Of a stretch of DNA of 64,000 nucleotides, positions 47,542 to 59,629 are shown piece by piece. The position numbers were made by a program, and so were the translations under genes. This DNA is from Hymenoscyphus infarciens (Eukaryota; Ascomycota; Leotiomycetes; Helotiales; Helotiaceae), in NCBI GenBank assembly GCA_001414345.1, contig LLCB01000026.1, positions 248,001 to 312,000 on the forward strand, in the 5' to 3' direction. A model generated the notes under the pieces. It made no database searches, was not told the DNA's origin, and worked only from the letters and a program-made list of their open reading frames with translations. The first letter of the stretch is position 1; every line of letters starts with the position of its first letter.

Positions 47542-50500
47542 GAAATTTAAGTTCTCTTATAGTATTATCTATCTACTATTAAATTCGCTTATTAAGAAGC
47601 GAGATATCGTTATCTTAGAGATCGATAGTTTAAGTAGTATATAATAAATCGAAAGCTACTTTAGATTATAATACTATAGCTAAATATACCTCTCTAGCAC
47701 GTTATATAATATATTAGTTCTTAGTATTTATTATATATAAAGTGTCTTTTAAATTATACACTTTAGCTAGCGTATATTATATAAGACTTAAGTGTTTTAC
47801 GTAATTCTAGATAAGAGAGATAGAGCTGTCTTAATACTTAGTAATTAGATCTCTATTAAATTTAATTAGATATTTAATAATAAGCTCTTCTCTTTCTTTA
47901 GATATAAATCTAGCTTTATTAATAGTACTCTCTTCTCTATTAGTAAAAGCGTTATTAGCAAGAATAAGAGTATTATTAGTTTAAAAGCCTACTATATTAA
48001 AAGAGATATTATTTAATTATACTTATTTATTATATTATAATAGTCTAGTATATAAAAGATAGAGGTTAAATAGTAATTATTCTATTATAAGCCTTAGAAC
48101 GTAGTATTTATAGTATATTATAAACTAATAGTTTCTAGCTTCTAGAATACTATATAAAGGCTTAATTACTTTAAAGAATAGATTCTCTTATTAAGAGTAC
48201 CTCTTTAGTAATTATATAAAGAATTTTCGATTTAATTTAGTTAACGATTATATATATACTTAAGTAATATTCTAAATAAATACTTATAACCTAGAAAGTA
48301 TTATAATAAGTACTAGGATAATTCTTAAGCTTACTCTTTAGATAGTAGAAGCCTAGATAAGTACTAGTAACTTTCTAGTATTATACTCTTAAATTTAATA
48401 TTATTTATAAACTATAATCTAAATATTCTAGTATTAGAAGATAACTTATCCTAGGTAATAATCTTAAATATACTCTAATTAGTTAAACTATTAATCTCTT
48501 TTTATTATAATTTAATAAATATTATATTATTACTAGATATAAATACTTTAATATTATTATACTTACTTATCTTAGTAATAAAAGTTTTAACGTCTTTTAA
48601 AGTAATATAGTCTTTAGTTTTATTAATAAAAGCGTCTAATTCTTAGAATAACGTATTAAAAGAGCTACTTAGAGGTCTTAGATACTTTTAAGATTACCTA
48701 TATCTATGCTTTTAGAGAGGTTTTAAAAGAGGTTCTAGGATATTAGTATCTTAATAAATTTCTAAATAATAAAGTTAATATTAAGAGAAGCGTTATTATT
48801 TAATATCTTATCTACTCTATAATTTAAAAGTTCTCTCTTTTTTATAAGATTATAGTATTAGATTATTTAATAGTACTATCTTAGAAACTTCTCTATTTAC
48901 TAATACTATTCTAAAAGCTTTAAAAGTTTTAATAAAGTATAGCTTTATAACTATAGATTAAAACTTAGTAGAGCTACTTAGTAGTAATATAATATAGTTC
49001 TTATTCTTAATTTCTTAAAGAATAAAAGATCTTATCTATAACTTTTTATACTTCTATTATATTAAAACGTCTGAATTTAAAAACAAGTCTTTAATTTAGT
49101 TAATTAGTCTATTTTATATATTAAGAGCTTCTTTAACTTAATAAGAGATAATCTACTTTTATACCTCTTTAGTAGTCTTTTTATAGATATTAGATCTTAT
49201 AGAAAGTAGTTAAGAAGGTGTATTAGTTATAGTTATTTAAGTATATACTCTATATACTAATAGAGTAGAGACTAGTCTATTTAAGTCTACTATATTATTA
49301 ATTACTTTAAAAACTATTTAGAGCGTTAAACTTTATAAGAGATAGAGCTCTTATTTATATATAATATTATATACTTATTAAATTAGTATATAGTATCGTT
49401 TTACTATACTAAGTAAAGTATATACTTTAACTAGTATAGTTTTTACTATAGTATCTATTCTAGTAGTAGAGTATATAAAGTTCTTTCTAATAAAGTTTAT
49501 TCTAGTATCTATAATAATATAATTAAAAAGTCTAAGATATATATTAATCTAATATCTTTAAAAGACCTCTTATATACTTATTACTTTTATATTAGATAAA
49601 AACTTATCTATCTAATATCTTATTACTTTGTCTATATAGTATAAGACTACTTACTTATTAAAAAAGAAAGTATTAATTAAAATATTATAATTAAATTTAA
49701 AGTTATTATAAAGAGTAAACTTAAACTAGCTAGGTAAACTTCTATACTTTTATTAGTATTTATAAAATTTAGTAAGATATTAAAGAATATCTTAGTTAAT
49801 ATAATATCTAGCTCTTTCTAGTATATATTATAATCTTAGTACTAATAGATAGCTAAACTACTATACTACTAAACCGCTATTTACTTAACTCTAATTCGAC
49901 TCCGATTTGACTCCGATTTGACTCCGATTCGACTCCGATTCAACTCCGATTCGAATTAAGATTAACCTAGGATCGGAACTAGTTTAGAACTAGTTCAGAG
50001 CTTATTCTAAAAGAGAGCTAGGTCTAGCTCTAAAAGAGAGCTAGGTCTAGCTCTAAAAGAGAGCTAGGTCTAGCTCTAAAAGAGAGCTAAATCAGTTTCT
50101 TAATCTATAATACCTTAAATACATCTAATCTATAGTTAACTTTAGCTTAGAACTAGCTTAGAACTAGTTTTAAGCTAGTATTAAAAAAGAATTAAAAGAG
50201 CTTAAAAAAGAACTTAAATTTAAAATTATATAATAAGGTATATATTATATAGCTATACTACTCTGATATATAATATACTCTAGTTTATCGAATACCTAAG
50301 TTCTACTTCTACTAATTCTACTAATTCTACTAATTATTCTACTAATTATTCTACTGAATATTCTACTAACCTAAATAATATTATCTCTAAATATATATCT
50401 TAATATAATTAGTTTAGTTAGTTAGTTAGTTAGTTAGTTAGAAACTATAAGACATATACGTTAGTTTAAGAAGTAAGAGTAGAAATAGTATATATTATAA

Positions 50501-51146
50501 GAGCGATAGTAATAGCAATAGTAATAACGTAGATAATAAATCTAATACTTCTAATTTACTAAGTAACTAATTTAGAGCTTCTTATTCGCTTTACTAAAAG
50601 TCTAACTATAAATTATATCTATACTAGCTAATATTATTTAATAACGTAGAATTAACTAGAGTAGCGAATATAACAAAGATAACGTAGATTATAATACTAA
50701 TAAGTAGCCTAATACTAAGTAATAAATATAATATAATAGTAATAGAGAGTATAACAATAAAGTGTTAATATTAAAGTATCGATATTAAAGTATTAAAGTC
50801 AAAGTCGAAGTTAAACGAAGGTAGAGGTAGCTTATATACTAGGTCTTAGCAGTTACGTAGCTAGTTATATATAGTATACTATATTCGATAAGAGTAACTC
50901 TAGTACGAAAGCTACGCTCTACTATATAGCCCGCTTTAGTTACGTGACTTTTATTTTTTATATACTTATAGTCTTAATTCTAAGAATTATTAATCTATAA
51001 TTACTAATTAAAGTTAATATATAAAAAGTCGCTTAAATCGCTTTAAAAAAAAACACTCTCTCTAGACTTTTTATTTTTTCTTCTAAGTACTTTTTAGGTA
51101 TTAATATACTACTAAGATATAGCTAGTATATACTAAAGCTAGTATT

Positions 51147-54100
51147 TATAATAGTATACTATTCTAGATAGCTAGAAGTATCTGCTATATATAAGGTTTT
51201 AGCTATAGTTATTATTTCAGCTACTATTGTTTTATATTATCTGTTTTAGAAAGGTTACGTAGGTTTAAGCTTTTATATTAGCCGAGGTTATTCGGTTTTA
51301 GACTCTTTTATATAGTCTAAACCTTTTATATATAATAGTCTACTCCTAGAGTAGAAGAGAAATAGTTTTTCCTTTTCTTTTATATTAGAGCCTAGTATTT
51401 ATATACGTTATTCTATCTCGAACGTACTTCTATATATCTCTTTACTAGTAGTATATATTTTATACTATTATATAAAAAGGAAAAACTCGACTTCGCTAGT
51501 AATAGCTTTTATAATATCTCTTTTAAGCTTATTATCGCTTTTTGTTTCGATTTCGATTTAGCTTAGAATCGGACTATTATAACGCTATTCTTAAATAGCT
51601 GGGTAATCGGAGACTACTCGGATAGCTAGTAATATTAGAGTTTAGTATCGGTTTTAGATAGCTAGTAAAAATCGTGTTTTATATATTAAAGAAGTAGAAA
51701 TACGCTAAGTGCTCTAGAGGCTTTTAATAACTCTCTTAGTATAGAGACTACTATATATAGGTTTAGTAAATAAGTCGACTATTACTAAAAGTTATTACGA
51801 AGGCTTCTGAATCTACTCTTACTCTCTCTCTTCTCTAAATCGATATTATATCGAATTTCTAAGAGATCTTAGGTCTCTCTGAACCTGTTCTACTACGAGG
51901 CGTTGAACTCTCTTCTAGAGCAACCTCTCTTACTAAAAGACACTCTTCTAAAAGCTATCTAAATAGTATCTATATACTAAGATCTAGAAGATCTCGACGA
52001 AATAAAGATAAACGGGACTTCTTAAATATAGACTAGATATAGTCGGTTATATATACTTTAGAAGTAGAAAATTAAGAAATAAAGAATCGGCTAGCTAAGC
52101 TAGAAAATCAGAAAAGCGACATTTAAAGTTAATAAAGTTAATATCTTACTTCGCTTTCGAACTCTTCTCTAAACCCTCTCTAATCTAACTCTCTTTTGAA
52201 CTCTTCTCGATCGAACCCTCTTCTGCTTCTAAGCTCTAATTTATACCTCTTTTAGCTAGAGATAGCTACCTCTAATACCTTCTAATATTCTCTTACTCGA
52301 TATAGCTCTAAAGCTACTTCGAATACTCTCTAACGAAAAAGCATAATAACTAAAAAGATTAAGCTATTAGATAATAGTATTTCATCTATATACTAATAAT
52401 AGAAGATATTAGTACGAGATAGACTCTACGTAAATGCCGACTACTACGGTTTATCTCTAATACGTAAAGCTCTTATTTAGAGTATAATAACTAGACTAGC
52501 TAGGAACTATCTAGAACCTAGATACGAGTTAGAGTTAGACCTTACTTTTAAAGATTAAGAAGATATAGTTATTCTTTTAGATATCTACTTTTTAACCGGT
52601 TATAAGATAGAGGATACTTAGAACGCTTTCAGATTCTTACGAATAGAATAAGATAATACTAAAGAAACTTTTACCGATTTTAAGAGTTACTTTTCGAGTA
52701 TAGCTATACTTAGAGATATACTAGAATCGGAATAGTTCTTTTAAATATAGAATAAGATTATACTACGGCTCTAAAACTTAGCTACTTTAAGAAAGAGATA
52801 ATAGAATTATAACTTTATTAAAATAGTATCTAATCTTTTAGCTTTAGATAAGAAGATACGCTAAAACGCTAAGTTACGTAATATTAGTACTTTAGTCTAA
52901 AATACTCTCTCTCTAAACTCTTTATAATCTAATAGCGAGTCTACTACTATACTGCTGAACCGCTATTTACTTAACTCTAGTTCGACTCTAGTTTAACTCT
53001 AGTTTAACTCTGATTTAGCTCTGATTTAAATTAAGATTAACCTAGGATTAGATTATATTCTAAGTAGCTTAGAACTAGTTTAGAACCAGTTTAAAGCTAG
53101 TTTAAAGCTAGTTTAGAGCTAGTTTAGAACTAGTTTAAAATCAGTTTAGAACTAGTTTAGAACTAGTTTAGAACTAGAGTTAAATTAGTTTAGAACTAGA
53201 GCTAAATTAGTTTCTTTATCTATAATACCTTAAATATATCTAATTTAGAGTTAACTTTAGTTCTAAACTAATTTAGAACTAGTTTAGAACTAGTTTAGAA
53301 CTAGTTCAGAGCTAGTAGAACTAGCTTAGAACTAGTTTTAAGCTAGTTTTAAGCTAGTATTAAAAAAGACTTAAGAATAAAAGAGCTAGAAAAAGAGCTT
53401 AAAAAAGGACTTAAATTTAAAATCACGTAAAAAGGTATATACTATATAGCTATACTACTCTTATATAATATACCTTTCGAATACCTAAGTCCTACTTCTA
53501 CTAATTCTACTAATTCTACCGATTATTCTATTAAATATTCTACTAACTTAAATAATATTATCTATATATATATACTACGCTATAATTAGTTAGATTAGTT
53601 AGTTAGTTAGTTAGTTAGTTAGGAACTATAAGGTATATACGTTAGTTTAAGAAGTAAGAGTAGAAATAGTATATACTAACAGCGATAGTAATAATATAGA
53701 TAACTAATCTAATACTTCTAATTTACTAGGTAACTAATTTAAGAGCTCTAATTCGCTCTACTAAAAGTCCGACTATGAAATAGGTCTAAATCGTTGAAAT
53801 ATAAAGAGTATATTATTATTATTTAATAACGTAGAATTAACTAGAGTAGTAAATACGATAAAGACAACGTAGATTATAATGCTAATAAGCGGCTTAATAC
53901 TATATAACGAATATAATATAATAGTAAGTAACAAATATAATACGATAGTAAGAGATAGTTATTATTATTATTAATATTAAAGTATTAATATCTAAGTATT
54001 AAAGTCGAAGTTGAAGTCGAGATTAAAAGTAGAGATAGCTTATATACTAGGTCTTAGTAGTTACGTTACTAGTTATATATAGTATACTATGTTTAGTAAG

Positions 54101-55861
54101 AGTAACTCTAGTATAAAAGCTACGCTCTACTATATAAATTACTTTAGTTATATAACTTACTAAATTTATATACTAGTAGCCTTAAATTTAAAGACTACTA
54201 GAATATAAAAATTATATAAGATTTATATATAAAAAGCTACTTAAATCGCTTTTAAAAAAAAAACACTCTCTCTAGACTTTTTATTTTTTCTTATAAGTAC
54301 TTTTTAGGTATTAATATACTACTAAGATATAACTAGTATATACTAAAACTAGTATTAGTTATAATAGAATAACTTAAGCTACTTAGAACTACTTAGAATA
54401 AGTTTAAAACCTCTCTAAATAAGTTTTAAATAGGTTTAAAACCTTTTTAAACTACGGTTTAGCTGTAGCTCTAAACGTTTTAACGATTTAGAATAGGTTT
54501 AGAACCTCTCTAAATAAGCTCTAAATAAGTTTAGAACCTTTCTAAACTACGGTCTAGCTATAGCTCTAAACGTTTCAACGATTTAAAGAGGTTTAGAACC
54601 TATTCTAAACCTATTCTAAACCTATTTAGAACCTATTTAGAACCTATTTAGAACCTATTCTAAATCTATTAAAATCAATTTAATACTGATTTAAACTAGG
54701 TTTAAGTAAAAGCGAGTAAGTATATACGTACTTCTAAAGTAGAATCGGAATTAGAAGATAACGAATAAGTTCTTAAATACCTTAATTTAGATCTAAATTA
54801 TAAAAGAGAATAAAGTAATACGATAACTTTAGTATTAACTTTATTTAACTAGCTAGAACTACTTCTTTTATTATCTTAAACTTTAGATAGCGTTTTTAAT
54901 ATTCAGTAATAAACTCTTTTAACTAGCTAAAACTACTCTTTTTATTATCTTAAACTTTAGATAGCGAAACTTAATAGCTTCGGAAATAACTTCGCTTTTA
55001 ACTATCTAAAACTCTACTAACTCTGATTAGAGTCTTACTTTCTTTTAGTTCTAGCTAGGCTAGAATTTCTTTTTTATTAAATTCTTTAAATTAGACACGA
55101 ATTAGTACGCTCTCGAAGTAAGCTCTTAACTAAGTTATTACTACCTCTTAACTAAACGACCTCTAACTCTACTCTAAACCTTTGAGTTTACTTTAAACTT
55201 TTTCTAATCTACTAGATAGATTAGACTATACTCTTTTAGCGAAATACTTACTTTAATATTAAAGAATTAGAAACGAAGTCTCTCTTTTCTAAATATCTAC
55301 GAATTAGTTTAGTTACGGTTTAGACTTAAAATTAATATCTTATCTCGTTTATAATAAAATATAATTAATCTTTAAACTAGGTTAGCTATAATTTAGACTC
55401 TAACCTTCTCGCTTACGATAAAATTAATAATATAACAAATACTTTAACCTTGATAATAATACTATAGTATTCTAATTTAACCTTAAATAATAAGATAGAT
55501 AGACTCGAGAACGAGTCTTTTTTAAGAGAGAGAGATATAATAGTATACTATCTTAGATAGCTAAGAGTATCTACTATATATAAGGTTTCAGCTATAGTTA
55601 TTATTTTAGCTACTATTATCTTATATTATCTATTTTAGGAAGGTTATATAGGTTTAAGCTTTTATATTAGCTAAGATTATTCGGTTTTAGACTCTTTTAT
55701 ATAGTCTAAACCTTTTATATATAGTAGCTTACTCCTAGAGTAGAAGAGAGATAGTTTTTCCTTTTCTTCTATATTAGAGCCTAGTATTTATATACGTTAT
55801 TCTGTCTCAAACGCACTCTTATATACCTCTTCGCTAGTAGTATATATTTCGTGCTATTATA
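51147..55861 (+). mobile_element. Gypsy-2: deleted Gypsy relative with 326-bp LTRs
   Basis: LTRs at 51147-51472 and 55536-55861 have equal length and the family termini; GTATT at 51142-51146 and 55862-55866 is the target duplication. Sequence after the 5' LTR matches the start of the Gypsy-1 interior, and gag-like sequence follows to about 52940. Copy 2 of element C is inserted there. The rest (54731-55535) shows no reverse transcriptase or integrase, and has a tandem duplication of about 100 bases around 54860-54970. Probably a non-autonomous member that used Gypsy-1-type proteins. Confidence 0.85.
52945..54730 (+). repeat. Element C, copy 2, inside Gypsy-2
   Basis: 1,786 bases from TACTATACTGCTGAACCGC to TATATACGTA, with the same order of tandem arrays as copy 1: GAACTAGTTTA units (53060-53330), CTACTAATT units, TTAG units, a unique middle, and GAACCTATT units (54590-54660). 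No clear target duplication was found. Fully RIP-affected. Confidence 0.7.
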
Positions 55862-56375
55862 GTATTAGTTATAATAGAATAGCTTAAGCTACTTAGAACT
55901 ACTCGGAATAGGTTCGGAATAGGTTTAGAACCTCTCTAAACTATAGCTAGCTATAGCTCTAATTAATTTAATAATTCCGATTAATTCGGAATAGATTCGG
56001 AACCTCTCTAAACTATAGCTAGCTATAGCTCTAATTAATTTAATAATTCCGATTAATTCAGAATAGGTTCGGAACCTCTCTAAACTATAACTAGCTATAG
56101 CTCTAATTAATTTAATAATTCCGATTAATTTGAAATAGATTTAGAACCTCTCTAAGCTATAGTTCAGCGATAGCTCTAAACGTTTCTACGATTTGGAATA
56201 GGTTTAGAACCTCTCTAAATAAGTTCTAAATAGGTTTAGAACTACTCTAAATAGGTTTAGAACCTTTTAGAACCGATTTAGAACCTATTTAGAACCTATT
56301 CAGAACCTATTAAAATCGATTTAATACCGATTTAAACTAGGTTTAAGTAAAAGCGAGTAGAGTAGATATATACGT

Positions 56376-59300
56376 ACTTATAAAGTTATTAAATATTAAT
56401 ATCTATAAGAAAGAATAGATATTCTTATATAAAGTTATATATAGCCTTATTCTAGAGTAGAAAAGAGTATCTAAATCGTTATATAATAGAGAATCTCTTA
56501 ATTTCTATCTCTTTCTTATTCTCTTATATAAGTATATTTTAAGGATTATTTAAGATAATATTTAAGCTATCTATATTATTAATATAAAGAATAAAAGAGG
56601 TCTTAAATTATATTATATAAAACTCCACTTTTCTAATTAATATAGTAATTATTATTAATTCTAAAAATAGAGTATATCTCTTACTAAATTAGATATTAAA
56701 TAAACTCTTAATACTCTTATTAATTAGAACCTTTTTAATAAGTCTAATATATATAAGATATTAGTTATATTCTCTACTTAACTTTTAAGCTACCTTATTA
56801 GCGATTATTATACTAAAGAAGTTCTCTTTTATATACTTTTTAACTATTATTATAAACATCTCTTCTAAAAACTCATATATACTATTAGAAGTATTATTCG
56901 AGCTTAGTAGAATATATCTATTACTAGTATATTTTTATACTAAATTTATTAAATTTATAGTAAGGTATTTAGTCTTTAAATCGTTAATAAATCCTATAAA
57001 AGTAATATTATAATAGATAACTTCGTTATCTAAACTATAAATACTAGAGTCTAATAAGATATCCTCTTTTAATAAAGCGATTATATAGAGTGTTTCTAAT
57101 ATTTCATCTTCTTATATTTCTTAGACTTATACTATATTCGTATTATATACCTTTTTAGTATATCTATTTCACTTATCTCTAAAGTGTTTAGAATTCTTAT
57201 TAGACTATTTAGCGAAGTAATAGTTCTACTCTTCTTAAGAGTAATACTATAATATATAGTCGTTCTTTCTATATATATAATATATCTACTTCTTCTTATA
57301 CTAGTCTATACTAAACTTATTACTATAACTTCTGCTTTTATTAATATATTATCTACTCTTATAGAAGTATTATTTAGTTATTATAGTCTTACTTATAATA
57401 GCCTCTAAGTAGACTTTTAAATATAATTAAATTAAACTTTAAAAGAGAGTAATTATATCTAATATCAAAGAGTTCTAGAGTAAGGTTAATATTATAATTA
57501 TCTAATCTAGTATCTTTTTATATACTAAAATAAACTTATTTAAGAATTAGCTCTTAGTTTAGAAGTCTATAGAGAGTGAGAATCTTAGTAAATTTAGCTT
57601 AAATAATATATTCTTAAAGCCTTTTAATATAGACTCTCTAGATATCTATATTATCTCTTATAAATTAATATTATTCTACTTAGATAATTAGCCTCTTTTA
57701 TAAAGCTTATCTTTAAAATACTACTATATTAATAGGAAACACTATTCTGTTCTAACGCTAGTATAGGTACTATACTAGCCTATAAAATTAGTAAAATTTT
57801 AAGATATTCACTTTTACTAGAAAATAATCGCTACTACCTTTCTAAAAAGAACTAGTTCTATCTATAAAAGGGAATTTATACTAAGAGACTATAGATATAT
57901 AAAATTAGTTAAAAAGAGTAAATAAAGCTTATAATAATAATAAATTAATAAACTATATAGAATTAAATAAAGCGCTTAAAAAGTTAATTTAAAGCTTAAA
58001 AAGCTTAAATCTATAAACTTTTCTTAATTATATACTAATTACCTAATTAGGCTAGCGCTTTCTCTTTACTTTTATACTAGGTATAGGTTCTCTTAGTATA
58101 CTCTTCTACTAATTCTTATAAAACGCTATACTAAGGTCTTTAGTAATCTACTTATTAACTTCCGTCTATTACTCTATATTATCTAGTATCTGCTTTAGTT
58201 ACGTCTTATTAATTAGCGTACTATAATATATGCTTTAAGAAGTAGTAGTAGTAGTATTAAAGGCGTTAAATTAAGAGGTTAAATTAATATCTATTCTAGA
58301 GTAGTAGAAGTTAGATTAAAGAAAGCTATTCTAACTTTTATAAGTAGTACTTATACGTTATAATCGCTAAGTATCTTATATAGTAAGCGTATTAAGTTCT
58401 ATAGTATTTTCTTATTACTTTTCTATAATCTAATCTTCTAGCTTCTTATACTTAATTAAATTCGCTAACGCTTTTTAATAGTAATAGTTTCGTTTATATC
58501 TCTAGTATATCTTACTTTTAATAGAAGTTCTTAATCGCGTACTCTCTATTCTTAATCTAAAAGAATACTTTATTAACCTTTTACTAGAAAAGCAAGAGTT
58601 ATTAGAGCTAATACGATTAGTTAGAGGATTATTAAGTTATACTTATTAAGAGCGTTAGAATATCGTATATCTCTTAGTATTTTAGAAAGCGCTTAAGTAC
58701 TTATACTAATTAAGTTACCGTTGTTAATCTTATACGTTAAGCTTAAGAAGAAGGATATATTATTTAAATATATACTAGTAGAGTAACTCTTATATATAAA
58801 AGCTCTTATAATTATACTTACTATTAGTATTAAGAGTATAGCTTTTATATAATACTTATTAAGCTTTTATAAGTAAACTCTTAGTAGCTTTATAATATAT
58901 CTTCTCTACGTCTACTAAGTTACTTATTAGAATATCTTATACTAAGTATAGGAATAGTTCTAGCTAAGAATATTAATCTATAAATATATTAACTTTATTA
59001 TTAAGATTATATATAGCCTTTTTATTCTTATTTACTTAATTATTAACGCCTTCCTCGACTATTTATACTATAAAAGTAAGAGTATATCTAGAATCTTAGT
59101 TCTTATAAAAGAAGAAAGATCTTTTAAGCTTATAGTACTATTCTTCGTTTAAGCTAGTAGTAAGAACTTATATAAGGATTAGCTCTTCTTAATAAGCGTA
59201 GTTTACCTACTTTTTACTAGTATCTTTCTACTCTTTTTATATATACTTCTTTATATCTTAGGATTTATTCCTACTCCTTTTAAGAGTAAGACTATCTAGG

Positions 59301-59629
59301 ATTATTATTAATTTATTATATCTAGCTTTTATATATTAATAAATAGTATACTCTTAAAGTAGTTAGTAGCTTATATAAGATAATCCTATTCGTAGTTTTT
59401 AAGGTTTTAATCTATTATTTAACTAGAGTACTATATATAGATAAATTACTTAATAGTATTATATAAAGAGAACCTATTCTTCTTAATAAATATGTTCTTA
59501 ATTATAAGTTACTTAGTAGTAGAGTTATTAGAGAGAGTATACTTAATATACTACCTAAGCTATAATTTAATAAAAGTAAGCTATAATAATCTTACTATCT
59601 TTATTAAAGATAAGAAAGAAGGTAGATAG
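56376..59629 (-). mobile_element. Ty1/copia-like pol relic (minus strand), rest unclassified
   Basis: On the minus strand at about 56590-56395 the spacing of a copia reverse transcriptase can be read through RIP changes: an 'AFL' to 'IYLY' block and then a degraded 'KALYGLRR' block. The YVDD box would follow under element C copy 1, so C may have cut the element. The remaining 3 kb to 59629 is AT-rich with no placed domain. Confidence 0.45.

Larger units (their letters stand above)
38297..49858 (-). mobile_element. Element B2: reverse copy of B, heavily interrupted
   Basis: The reversed B LTR starts at 38297 (TATTAGTATAACTTATAG, the complement of the B LTR end) and, after an inserted Gypsy-family LTR, continues at about 38728-38766. 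B-like interior follows to 39442; Gypsy-1 occupies 39448-47541; B-like sequence resumes at 47547 and matches B1 near 31440-31680 in reverse at about 48790-49010. The second LTR was not found and the right limit, taken at the start of element C, is approximate. Other parts of 47547-49858 do not match B1, so B1 is deleted or B2 holds further material. Confidence 0.5.
49859..56375 (+). repeat. Element C, copy 1, split by Gypsy-2
   Basis: Parts 49859-51146 and 55867-56375 join into about 1.8 kb. In order: a left end TACTATACTACTAAACCGC; GACTCCGATTC tandem units (49895-49950); GAGCTAGGTCTAGCTCTAAAA units (about 49990-50095); CTACTAATT units near 50315-50370; TTAG units near 50405-50440; a unique middle; then GAACCTCTCTAAA and GAACCTATT arrays (55920-56310) and an end TATATACGTA. 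The last 30 bases in reverse (CTCGCTTTTACTTAAACCTA) resemble the left end (ACCGCTATTTACTTAACTCT). No coding sequence. Confidence 0.65.
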
